Below, piece after piece: positions 1-9,993 of a DNA stretch of 64,000 nucleotides (within the stretch, counting starts at the first letter, position 1; each line of letters starts with the position of its first letter). The notes below the pieces were generated by a model that did no database searches, had not been told where the DNA came from, and saw only the letters and a list, made by a program, of their open reading frames with translations. A program made the position numbers and the translations under genes. Source of the stretch: Bisporella sp. PMI_857 (lineage: Eukaryota; Ascomycota; Leotiomycetes; Helotiales; Helotiaceae); assembly GCA_021307315.1 (NCBI GenBank), contig JAJSPD010000036.1, forward strand, positions 1-64,000, written 5' to 3'.

Positions 1-1327
1 ATAAAACTATTTCCTTTGTCTAAAAAATCTATTTTTTCCGTTAGCTCCGTTTTTTTAAAGCGAAAGAAAGTAGAAGTCTGATTAGCGTCAGGAGTTCTTT
101 GTGGCTAATCTTGAGAGTTGTGTGTTAAATAGCTGGCTCTGTGTAAAGAACTATTTTTGATAGTTGTCGCAAGCTTGAAGCTCTGGAACGTAGCGTTTTT
201 TAGTGATGCAACGGATTTACAGCGAATCGGCGTCTGTTCTGATTTTGAACTAATTGGGCAGTTAGCCGAATTAGCTCTGCAATTGAGTTTTGCAAAGCAA
301 AGAACTCCGCGCGATTGTTCTGCTGTATGCGTTCCGCGTCGCTTGCTCTTGTTTCCAATAATTGAATAATGCCGCGCATTTCATCAGGATTGCTGTAGTT
401 GCGAAGATTTCGCGCACGTTAAGTTGTACAAGATCTAAATGAAAAGGGCATTTAAGTAGAAGTTAACTCTCCTGCAAAAGTCTGACTGTTCTGCGCTCCG
501 TCGGCTGGAACGTAGTCCTGTAGTTATAACATTATAACCTATGTCAGTAAAAATTCGGTGGTGAGTATGAAGTGTATAAAAGAACAAGTTTCCGGTTAGC
601 CTGTTGCTGCCTGTCTTCTGTTCGCAATTTCCTCTGCGCAAAAAAGGTTCTTGAAGGATCTCTGATATCCTTTTGACGTCTTCACAACGATTTTTACTGG
701 CTGCACGCGCTGAACCAAACCCAGGCTCACTAGCTGTCCGAGAAATCTCTGGAATCTCGGCTATTTAAGGATATCTAATAGAATAAGACTTTGCACCGAA
801 TCAGGTCCGGTATAGTAGAATAAACTCGAAAATGGGATATTATAAAGAGGCCGTCCCCGGCTGACTTGATGTTTTTGTATAATGTTACGACGCAAGGAAT
901 CACGGGCTAGAATAGAGGCATATAGGAGTGCGTACAATAGGCTGACAGTGATTGCTTTATAGGTCTACCTACGAAGGATACAAAAACATGAGGAACAACT
1001 GTAGAGAGTAGGAGCAGGCCTTTATATAGGCGACTCCGACTCTACTCTGTATCTGCTCTGAAACCCCTCATACCCTGATCTTCAGCCCCCTGATCCCGTG
1101 CCATGGCCTCCGTGTCGCACCTTGGGCATACCGATTGTTACATTTCACAGCGCGCCAAAAGAACTTACATATCGTCAGTATGCCAGCTACAGGTTGCTTT
1201 CGGTCTATTACACGCTGCACAAACTACCAACCTTTAAAAAGATAATGTCGACAAGCTGAACAAATGCTTAAAGTAGCAAATCGAAAACAAAAACAAAAAA
1301 TTGACATTTGTGAAGCTTACGGGCTAA
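1..1327. other. No gene recognised; AT-rich, repeat-like left edge
   Basis: Only short open frames occur here on either strand and none resembles a known protein. The stretch leads into a degraded copia retrotransposon and has a TATATAGG box near 1032-1040, so it may be decayed transposon or LTR sequence. I cannot assign it more precisely. Confidence 0.4.
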
Positions 1328-1819
1328 CTACGACTTATTACTTTTACAAACGCATCGTTTGCTAACAACAAAAACTATTTTTCTCAAATCGGCTACGTAA
1401 TAGTACTTGCGAACAACAGTAACAATTGCAATATCGTTCATTGGTCAAGCGTTAAGTGCAAACGCGTTACAAAAAGCGTTATAGCTTTAGAGCTATACGC
1501 AATAGCTTACGGTTTTAATACTACTTGCGCACTTAAAGATACTCTCGATAAAATTACTCAATGCCAGACACTAATCGTTATTTGTATCGACTTATTTTCA
1601 CTCTACGAATGCTTAGTAAAGCTAAGTACAACTTACGAAAAGCGCTTAATAATCGACATTATAGCAATTAGACAATCGTACGAACGGCGAAAGATCGCTG
1701 AAATCATCTGGATTGCCGGAGACTCGAACCTCGCTGATTCAATGACCAAACACGCTAGCAACACAGCTCTTGCGCGTATTATTGAAACAAATAAGGTTGA
1801 TATACAGGCTGCAGTATAG
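1328..1819 (+). pseudogene. Ty1/copia retrotransposon fragment: C-terminal RNase H region
   Basis: A frame open from 1328 to a TAG at 1817-1819 encodes the end of a Ty1/copia polyprotein. Recognisable pieces are SQIGYVIVLAN, VTKSVIALELYAIAYGF and WIAGDSNLADSMTK, which match the RNase H block that ends fungal copia Pol proteins. There is no ATG, and a TAA at 1325-1327 closes the frame just upstream. Reverse transcriptase and integrase are absent, so this is a remnant. The normal product would degrade RNA in RNA:DNA hybrids during reverse transcription. A purine-rich tract (1822-1846) and a possible LTR end follow before the NLR gene at 2.1 kb. Confidence 0.8.
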
Positions 1820-1902
1820 GTAGAGCGAGAAAGAGGGTAGAGCGGGGAAAAGATATCAACGCAATCACGTACCGATAAGATGTTTTGCTTTGTTTTTGCT
1901 TC

Positions 1903-1978
1903 ATTTCCTTTATTATATTTTATTTCCTTTACTATATCTTATTTCCTTTACTATATCTTATTTCCTTTACTGTACCGT
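1903..1978. repeat. 19-bp tandem repeat, four units
   Basis: Four consecutive 19-base units begin at 1903, 1922, 1941 and 1960. The two middle units are identical and the outer two carry a few changes. The array lies in non-coding sequence between the copia RNase H stop codon and the NLR gene. Confidence 0.9.
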
Positions 1979-1995
1979 TAAAGAAAGACTGCCAG

Positions 1996-2106
1996 TGTTG
2001 GTACTAAGGCACTAGTGAGATCACATGACTCACCGAGCGTATGACTAGCTAGCGCTTAGATAGAGAATAACAACAACAACGTCTATCATCACAAAGTATT
2101 GCAACA
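1996..2106 (+). mobile_element. Possible copia LTR remnant adjoining the NLR gene
   Basis: The stretch begins TGTTGG and ends GCAACA, the terminal pattern of copia LTRs, and lies downstream of the RNase H fragment in the expected order. It is only 111 bp long, has no target-site duplication and no second copy in the window, so the call is tentative. It overlaps the first bases of the open frame of the NLR gene. Confidence 0.25.
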
Positions 2107-5100
2107 CCGTTTGAACCGACACCTTGTCTACGCACACGATAACTCTTCCATCGGAAAAGCAGATGCCGCATTGGCTCGAGACCTAATATTTTGGCTGAAC
2201 GTCCTTCGATCGAAAGTGATTTCCGATCGATCACTGTCATTGGAACCTTGGGTTACTCGCGAGGACGACGATGCAGCGTATGATGTACTGTCGAACCAAT
2301 TCTGCCTACTACCAAAGAACGGCAATGCGGAGAGTGCCGACAACATCAGCAGGGTTGACAAAGTCATCCTATGCTGCTCAGAGGTGCTGCAAAGCTACCA
2401 CGAGGACATACGCATGAAGGCATATACCCAGGCTATCGAAGACTTCTATATTAGTACAAAAAGAGATCCTAGAAGTACTGATGACGTCAAAAAAGGAATA
2501 GAGAGAATCGTGAGAACATACCAATACAAAGAAGGTTTTCATCATGTACTCACAGAATTGGCCTTCCTCAAAATCCGAACTATTCAAGAGGACGGGCATC
2601 ACGGTATTATCCCAGTCGTATTCAGCGGAGACAGCATTAAATCTCTACCGTTCTTCAACAGCGGGGTTCCTTTGTGGCTTAAACCGCAGGAACATTCCAA
2701 ATCGATGATCCACGAATGCCAAACTCTACACAGGTTACTTTTCAAACTTCTGCGTAAAATCTATACCGATAAATGCGCATATATCGACGCGTTTAATGAC
2801 TGCTATGAGAAGTGTGCTAAAATGCTCTCGCCTGTATCAGCTTTACCTTCGCGAGAGGAATTCAACGGCTTAGTATCCGTCGAGATTAAACTGACGGTGG
2901 ACCGACTGATTAAACATTGCCTTGCTATTATACGGACGAGTCAGTTCAGTACTCTTGTTCTTTGGAGCCCAACTAACTTCGTGCTATAGCCACCGCCGGC
3001 AAATATTCTAAGGCTGCCCTTGACTCCTGTCTCAGATCTCTGGCTTACCCAGAAATGAACTATCGACGGCAGGATACGAAACGCGCCCACGAAAATACAT
3101 GTGGCTGGATTACGTGTCATCAATCGTATATTGATTGGCTCAGGGAAGGTTCTGGAATTCTCTGGATCAAGGGCAAGCCGGGATCGGGGAAATCAACCTT
3201 GATGGAAGCTCTCCTTCGAGACTATGAAAAGCAAGCTGTTTATAAAGAGTCTATTCAGCTTTCGTTCTTCTTCCATGGCCGCGGTACGGCATTGCAGAAA
3301 AGTCGACTTGGAATGTTTCGGTCTCTTTTGCATCAATTGTTAATAAAGGCACCGGGAGCCGGAGCGGAAATCCAGCGCGCATTTAAAGAGAGATCTCGAA
3401 CCCAAGGAAACTCAGGGAAGGATTGGAACTGGCATGTCAATGAGCTCCGTGAATTTTTCATATCTGCTGTTGCGAGCGTCGCGAAAGTACAACCTGTCAA
3501 TATCTTTGTTGACGCACTAGACGAGGCTGACGATAGTACGGATGGTCAATATACGAGTTACGAGATCGTGGTAGATTTCCACAAATTTAGCAGTTTTCTA
3601 GATCAGAATCAGCTTCGATCTACTATTTGCTTTTCCTGCCGCCACTTTCCTGCACCAAGGACAAACCAAAAGTGGGAAATTATAGTCGAGAAGGAGAACC
3701 ACGCAGATATATCGACATATGTTTGTGACGAGCTTGATAGGAGCCTTTCTGCTAATGCAGAAAAACAATATATAGCGGAATGGCAAGAAACCATAGTAAA
3801 AGAAGCCCATGGGGTATTTCAGTGGGCCGCACTTGTGGTTGGTATGTTAGTTAAATGGCACAACCATGGCAAGTTAGTGAAAGAGATAAGGAAGTTGTTA
3901 GCAGAGGTTCCTAAACAGCTGAGCGAAGTTTATAAACATATTTTGACCGTTATCGACAAAGAGGACAATCAGCAAACCTTACGCCTCATGCGGTGGGTAC
4001 TTCTCGCTGAGCGCCCTTTAACTGTGGAAGAGGGACGCTTCGCTATGTATCTACCGGACAAAGAAATACTTGCTCCCAGGTCCTCAGTAGAACTAGAGTT
4101 GCCAACAATTAATATGATGGTGAAACAAATCGTCAGTCTCTCTGGCGGCCTTATAGAATGCAAAGAACACAAAAAAAGTCAGATCATCCAGTTTATTCAC
4201 CAATCTGTTAATGACTTTCTATCGCGAGAAGGCCTTGGACTCCTCGACGTGACTTCTCGTGAGAACTCGATTGGACAAGGTCATCATCAATTATCACTTA
4301 TTTGTGCAAATTACATGAAAATTACAGAAATGGACAACTTGAGTGACCTTAGTATAAATGCTATTAAGGCCTGGCTTCCGTTCATGGATTATGCTGTAAG
4401 ATCTTGGTTTTTACACGCCGAAAAAGCTGAAACACGAGGGGTTCCACAAGATTATCTTCTACCTTTAATTCAGCATTGTCCGAAAGTGTTTCAGCATTGG
4501 GTCATGTTGAATAAAATGCTTGATCGTAGTAATTACTCTGCACGGAGCCCTGACCACAATTCAACCATGCTCCATATTGCGTCTGGTGCAAATCTATTAA
4601 CCGTTGTGAAGGGTTTACTATCGACATCCGCTTATCTTGAACAAATGGATGGCTCTGGAAACCGAGCACTTCACTATGCATCTCGTTGGGGTCATGCAAA
4701 AGTAGTTAAAGTACTACTTGATGCCGGTGCTATGGTTGACGCACAGAACTACAGCAAGTGTACAGCGCTTGAGCGCGCAGCAGCGAACGGGCACAAAGAA
4801 GTAGTCCTGTTGCTCCTTGACAACAAGGCCGAGGTCAACGCTCAAGGCGGAGAGTATGGAAACGCTCTTCAAGCTGCAGCATATGAAGGCCATCAAGCTA
4901 TTGTGCAGTTGCTCCTTGAGAACAAGGCCGAGGTCAACGCTCAAGGCGGAGAGTATGGAAACGCTCTCCAAGCTGCAGCATATAGAGACCATCAAGCTAT
5001 TGTGCGGTTGCTTCTTGACAATAAAGCTAAAATCGACGCTCAAAGCGGACGCTTTGGCAACGCTCTTCAAGCTGCAGCATATGGAGGTCATCAAGAAATC

Positions 5101-6072
5101 GTGCAGTTGCTCCTTGACAACAAGGCCGAGGTCAATGCTCAAGGCGGAGAGTATGGAAACGCTTTTCAAGCTGCAGCATATAAGGGAAATCAAGCCATTT
5201 TGCAGTTGCTCCTTGACAATAAAGCTAAAATCGACGCTCAAAGCGGACGCTTTGGCAACGCTCTTCAAGCTGCAGCATATGGAGGTCATCAAGAAATCGT
5301 GCTGTTGCTCCTTGACAACAAGGCCGAGGTCAACGCTCAAGGCGGAGTGTATGGAAACGCTCTCCAAGCTGCAGCATATAGGGGCGATCAGGCAATAGTG
5401 CGGCTGCTCCTCCACAAAGGCGCCAGTATCATTCGCCAAGATAACCAAGGCCGATCCCCAATTCAGCTTGCTATGAGAGGAAATCATGATACACTGATAA
5501 ATCTTATCTTAACTAAAATTGGAACACCAAATTGGAAGTATCAAGACCAACAAGGCTGCTCGGCTCTGCATTTTGCTGCCTCTGGTGGTTCGGACCGGAC
5601 CGTACAAGTGATCTTAGGATCTGATGCGGACATTGATCTTCCAGACACGTGCGGCTGGACGCCACTTCATTGGGCTTGTCGAAGTGGCAATCGTAAGACT
5701 GTACAGATGCTGAAAGATTCTGGAGCGGATTCGACCAGAAAAGATATAAAAGGCTGGACGCCGCTAGATGTAGCCATGTTTTGCGGGAATGGCTCATTAG
5801 GTGACCTTCTCCAGGAGGAAACAAATCGAGCAGAACCAAAGCAAATCGTCACTAAGCCTGGCGAGCGTCAACATTACTTCTGTGACTCTTGTTACCATGT
5901 AAGTCATGCCTCTACTAGATTATATGCGACGGCTAATCAATCTTGTCAGGATATATATGGTACCCGTTATAACTGCGATAAATGTGGCTTTTTCGACCTC
6001 TGTTTTAGGTGTATCACGGACGCAGACAAGATTCACGAGCTAGGTCATAGTTTTAAGGTGATTGATCGTTAA
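2099..6072 (+). CDS. NLR-like protein: TIR-like fold, NACHT, ankyrin repeats, ZZ zinc finger (5' end incomplete)
   Basis: Three exons are inferred: 2099-2939, 2990-5898 and 5950-6072, about 1290 aa. Intron 1 (50 nt) has donor GTCAGT, branch AACTAAC and acceptor ATAG. Intron 2 (51 nt, GTAAGT...TCAG) is in frame and would otherwise be read through; its removal rebuilds a canonical ZZ finger (CDSCYH joined to DIYGTRYNCDKC, then FDLCFRC). Residues 9-200 resemble a TIR/SEFIR-like alternation: LVYAHD, KVILCCSEV, a glutamate in HHVLTEL, and GIIPVVFSGD. NACHT follows, with Walker A GKPGSGKST (about 342-350) and Walker B VNIFVDALDEAD. Then come about 11 ankyrin repeats, six nearly identical. Such proteins are cytoplasmic STAND ATPases used in fungal allorecognition and defence. 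The frame is open from 2060 but holds no ATG before residue 106, and position 2099 is TTG, so the start lies in a missing exon or was lost to the copia element. Confidence 0.85.
4822..5415 (+). repeat. 99-bp ankyrin-coding tandem repeat, six units
   Basis: Six units of exactly 99 bp start at 4822, 4921, 5020, 5119, 5218 and 5317. Each encodes one 33-residue ankyrin repeat of two subtypes: NKAEVNAQGGEYGNALQAAA and NKAKIDAQSGRFGNALQAAA. The subtypes alternate in the last four units, so some copies arose by block duplication. The near identity keeps long frames open in the other frame and on the opposite strand; those are by-products. Confidence 0.95.
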
Positions 6073-8577
6073 ACTTCTAAGTGAAATCATGTTCGAGATT
6101 CTGGCACAAAGTTACGTAGACTTGTGACAGTTATGGAAAATATCTATTGATTAATTGGTACATACTAGTAACACTAGAACAAATCCTAGTGTCAATAACG
6201 AGATCCATTATCCGTCAGATGATGAGACGCGAACGGGAGCTCTCCTGAGTCACGGTTAAGCATGGCCAAGAGCTTTTCAAGCTAGAGGTCTGACAGGGAA
6301 AGGCAATACTCCAGACTAGTATCGGCATACATAGAGCGGTCAGCTCTGTTATCACACAAATGCGCACTGGCAAGATCAGCATACGCGCGTACTTGCATAC
6401 TATCAACAAAGCCGACACCGACTAATGCCAATGTGGCTGTGGAGCTCAGACAGTACGCCACATTCTCTTGAGTGTAAAGAGTGGGCGACGAAGCGACAAC
6501 AAATGTAGGCGGGCAAGCCACTATGTGCAAACATTAAACGCATCCTCTGTAGCTCGTCAATGGCAGTACAAGCAGCAAAGATGATCCTCAGGACAGGACT
6601 GCTAAAGATATTCCATGCAGTCCTATCCATTGTACTTAAATATACAGAGTATTAAGTAATTATTAAAATATAGAAGTAAAGAAGGACCAGGAAAGGTCTG
6701 ACAAGTACATAGAAGTAGAACAGTTATTAGATCTATAAGTATAGGCGCAGCTGCGCAGCTAAAAGGCGCAAGAAGCGGTCGGAACAGGACAGCTTGGTTT
6801 CTGAAAGCGAGAAGTGGGAGCCCGTACTTGTAGCTGTGTGCTACATAGCTGCTACTAGGGCGAGAAGCGAGTTCTATATACTTGGTGGGCTCTCCAAAGG
6901 AGCCTAGTGTTTGTAATACCTCCCTCTCATGCCTCGTGAGCTTAGTCTCGAGCCTCGCATAGGTGTCCAAGGGTGAATCTCTCAGCAAAAGAATCAATTG
7001 GATGATCTATGAGGGTATCACATCCATAGAATACAGCCTTATAAGAGCGTTACCGATAATCTATTATCTGCAGTACTGGGCCGTAAATATACGGAGAAGA
7101 GATTTCTAGCTCCTTCGCCCACATTGTGCACTCAATTCCCATACCAATTATGGCTTGCTCTTGGCTCACCTCCCTTTTTCCTTTGATCCTCTTCTTTTCT
7201 AATACTTATATAGATCAATGCACTTTCTTTGCTGCACCGAATCCTCTACTGCCCCTATCGCTGATACAATAAGCAACACTCATAGAAATCTCAGCTGAAT
7301 ATGCCACACTTTTCTGGCAGTAACATTGGTTTACCCTCCTTAACAAATACACTAGTATACAGATCTAAATACTTCAGATGTGGTAGATGGTGTAACAATA
7401 TACAAACATATGGACCGGTAGGATGGAACAGGATATGGCTGGGAGACCGGACTGTTCAGAGCGGGAATAAATTAGGCGTAGGCTTTTAACAAATCTCAAA
7501 ACTCTTCTCATATCACGGCTCTGGATTTCTAGGCGACTACTTTTTAGAGTGTGAAACCTTGGCGATTTAGCAGACGTTACGTTGTTGTACGTAGTTGGCG
7601 CTCTCTGCTGCTACTAAAATTTCCCATTTTCGGGTTGAGAATGTCAGAGCGTGACTCAAGAAAGAGACTCACAAGAGCACCCCAGGCATCAGAAAAACGT
7701 ACAACAACTGTCCGCGCATTGACAGGTTGCATGACCCTCTATATTATCAGACAATGTAGGAACGAACGTTCAGATTAATCCAATAATAAATAGAATCACG
7801 AGTTCAGGCATCGCAATTCGGCGCAGAGTTTCAGAGAATACCAAAAGGGGAAACATGAAATATGAAAAATAACAGGTTCGATGGCTATATCAGAGAGGCG
7901 ATGATCAAAATACCTGTTAAGAGTCTAACACAGTTCGATAGAAAAAGGAAATCTCGGATTTGGAATGCATGATGCTTTGAAAATTAGCCTGCAAGTCTAG
8001 AAGGGTGCTTCAAGGGGCGTAATTAGGTCATTTATAGGGATCAATGCCGGTTTAGCCCATGCCCAAAATTAGGATCTGGGCGGGAGTCAGAATTGGTCCC
8101 TGAAGCGCAGACAGAGCCAAATTTAGCATACGTCAGCCCTACCAGAACGAGCCGAAAGTCAAGCTCATTCTCTAGACACGCGACAAACGAAGCCCAACTT
8201 TGCTATAACAGCCTTACGATCTCCGATTGTAGAGGTGTAGGATTAATGAAAGGTGCGGCTCCTATCCAACTTAGGCTGCCACCTGCTCATTAGGTTTCGT
8301 TCAGGCTCGTTCATATTCGAACACCGACTGGCTGAAATATGGTAGCCATCAACCCGTTGATATATACCAGACATGCTATGTCCAAGAGTGTTGACAGTTT
8401 CAGATGGGCGAGAACATCCCAGTTGTACTAGACAATCACTCCTTCGTTTAAACCCAAGCCATATAGAGAGCGAGCCTGGGGGCAAGCCTGCACAGGACCA
8501 GCTTTCGGTACCTCAGCTGAAAAGCTAGATTATTGCTGGGTTGAGGGAGTTTCAGAAGAACCTAGATCTTAGGAGAC
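6073..8577. other. 2.5-kb stretch without a recognisable gene
   Basis: Only short open frames lacking family resemblance are present. The one recognisable component is a decayed LTR-like copy near 6975-7145. The right end runs into the T-tract and 5S-like sequence on the minus strand. Confidence 0.5.
6975..7145 (+). repeat. Decayed copy of the 184-bp solo-LTR family (LTR-B)
   Basis: Blocks such as GAGGGTATCAC, TAAGAGCGTTAC, GAGATTTCTAGCTCCTT and a GGGCCGTAAAT variant occur in the same order as in the intact LTR-B copies at 22515-22698 and 27185-27368. The termini are too diverged to define exactly and no target-site duplication is visible. Confidence 0.65.
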
Positions 8578-8594
8578 AAAAAAAAAAAAAAAAA
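8578..8594 (-). terminator. T17 tract behind the 5S-like sequence
   Basis: Seventeen consecutive A on the plus strand read as T17 on the minus strand, beginning about five bases after the 3' end of the 5S-like sequence. Oligo-T is the RNA polymerase III termination signal; the length here is far more than needed. Confidence 0.6.
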
Positions 8595-8599
8595 GCAAA

Positions 8600-8718
8600 A
8601 CATACAAGGGCAGGTATTCGCTGGTGGTCACCCATCCCACTACTAATCTGCCGATCTAAGGCTTGTATATGGCAGAGCGGATAGGAAGCCAAATTCTGCT
8701 CAAGCTGCGGTACGGCAG
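8600..8718 (-). rRNA. 5S rRNA-derived sequence, probably a pseudogene
   Basis: Read on the minus strand, the 3' two thirds match fungal 5S rRNA: CTTCC.ATCCGCTC, then AGATTAGTAGTGGGATGGG, GTGACCACCAGCGAATACC and a 3' end TTGTATGT. Total length from the 3' terminus to the expected 5' end is 119 nt, the normal 5S size. However the first 30 nt do not resemble the usual ACATACGACC start and cannot pair with the 3' end to form helix I. The internal promoter region (about nt 50-97) is largely kept and a T-tract follows. Dispersed 5S genes and pseudogenes are known in Pezizomycotina; this copy looks like a pseudogene or a strongly diverged variant. Confidence 0.75.
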
Positions 8719-8865
8719 CCTCAGATTCAACACATTGGTTTCAACATTTAGATCTCGGTGATGCATTTTTGAGGTCAGTCAGAAGAGAATCAGGGCCAGG
8801 GTGATCTTGATATGTAAAATTGTGATAGTTTTATAAAACGTTCTATGTTACTTCTGATAAAATAT

Positions 8866-9993
8866 TCATGACCCAAAGATCCCGGCCCAACTCGGATTGA
8901 CAGTTCCTTCCGGATCAAACCTGAGGGCATACCAAGTTGGACAGATAGACAAAGTAGTAAGGAAGAACATTAAATTAAGTAGCGCTTCGAAGTGAACAAA
9001 CGCATGCGTTCCATCACCAGAAGGCTTGATAAGAAGTCGGCTGGCAAGGCTCTGGTAACGTCGGCATAACAGTTGAATGCCCGTCATGGTCGCTGGGAAG
9101 ATGCTAACTAAAAATAACAGGAGAGGGATGTCAATAAGAATGGTTGTCTTGGTGATGCTCATCCACCGGGTATAAGGCACCCCAATCAAACTCGTGACTA
9201 TGAATGCTAGAAGCAAAATCCAGGACACTACCACTATTATTGACCCAATTATGTCGAGAGCGATCCGATAACAATTCCTGCCGGGAGCGCCAAAACGAGG
9301 TGAAGGCCATCGGGATACCGTTGTGTATATGATCCACGTTAGAGTAATCGCAGGCGTGACGGCAAGCAAGGATACAGTAGCCATAAAAAAGGGAACGAGA
9401 GGCTCTACCGGAAATAGGGACTTATGGCCCGGGAGAGGGTAGGCAGAGATCCGGAGCCCCCAGGCATCGAAAATGGCCCATATCAGTAATGAGAGGTGAA
9501 ATGTAAGTCCTACAAGGAAGGCCTCGCGTTCTCTTGCCCTGAAAATAGTAAGGAATCTGGTTTGTCGCTGCGATAATTCCGGCTCATTTCCAAGATATCC
9601 CTCTCCGCGCGGACTCTTTTTAAATATGACCATTATTTCAAGCACAAGAAACGACCCGAGAAACATCATGCCCCATGCCTTTGTCCAAGGGATGCCCTGC
9701 ATAGACGCGAGTTTTATACCTGGGGCAACGGTGCCAACCAGGAAAAAGAACCACCGGAGTAGCGTCTGCTTTTCCAAATTTTGTATGCCTTCACTGATAT
9801 CTTCTGTGCGTAAGTACCTTTCCCTTAATGTAACAGTGAGTGCTTCCTGCAAAGATATACCGAGAAGCCTCGGAGTGATTGCGATTCGGACGAGGAAACA
9901 CAGGACGTCGAGAGCGCAGAGAATCGGAGAGCTTCGCAGGTAAGTTCGATAGCGTGTGGGAAGGGACAAAACTCGTCCGGACGGTTGTGTCAT
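8866..9993 (-). CDS. Fungal multi-pass integral membrane protein of unknown function
   Basis: A single open frame of 375 aa starts with ATG at 9993. It contains about eight strongly hydrophobic stretches: residues ~22-40, ~78-96, ~107-124, ~157-175, ~198-222, ~247-273, ~285-306 and ~334-354. The loops are basic or polar, for example GNEPELSQRQTRFL between the third and fourth segments. The C-terminal tail (PEGTVNPSWAGIFG) looks like a conserved family ending. I recognise no transporter or enzyme signature, so substrate and role are unknown. No intron is needed. A second minus-strand frame begins upstream at 10039 with its own ATG but has no family features and is likely a shadow. Confidence 0.7.
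   Translation of the reverse strand: MTQPSGRVLSLPTRYRTYLRSSPILCALDVLCFLVRIAITPRLLGISLQEALTVTLRERYLRTEDISEGIQNLEKQTLLRWFFFLVGTVAPGIKLASMQGIPWTKAWGMMFLGSFLVLEIMVIFKKSPRGEGYLGNEPELSQRQTRFLTIFRAREREAFLVGLTFHLSLLIWAIFDAWGLRISAYPLPGHKSLFPVEPLVPFFMATVSLLAVTPAITLTWIIYTTVSRWPSPRFGAPGRNCYRIALDIIGSIIVVVSWILLLAFIVTSLIGVPYTRWMSITKTTILIDIPLLLFLVSIFPATMTGIQLLCRRYQSLASRLLIKPSGDGTHAFVHFEALLNLMFFLTTLSICPTWYALRFDPEGTVNPSWAGIFGS

Noticed and set aside
1715..1750. tRNA-like B-box (GACTCGAACCTCGC)
   Set aside because: It lies in the copia RNase H coding frame (GDSNLADSMTK) and no cloverleaf can be drawn around it.
4714..5487. Open frames antisense to and out of frame with the first NLR's ankyrin repeats
   Set aside because: Same artefact of 99-bp repeats: a frame open in one unit is open in all.
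8578..8594. A17 run as a retroposon poly(A) tail
   Set aside because: Its position just behind the 3' end of the 5S-like sequence on the minus strand is better explained as a Pol III terminator tract.
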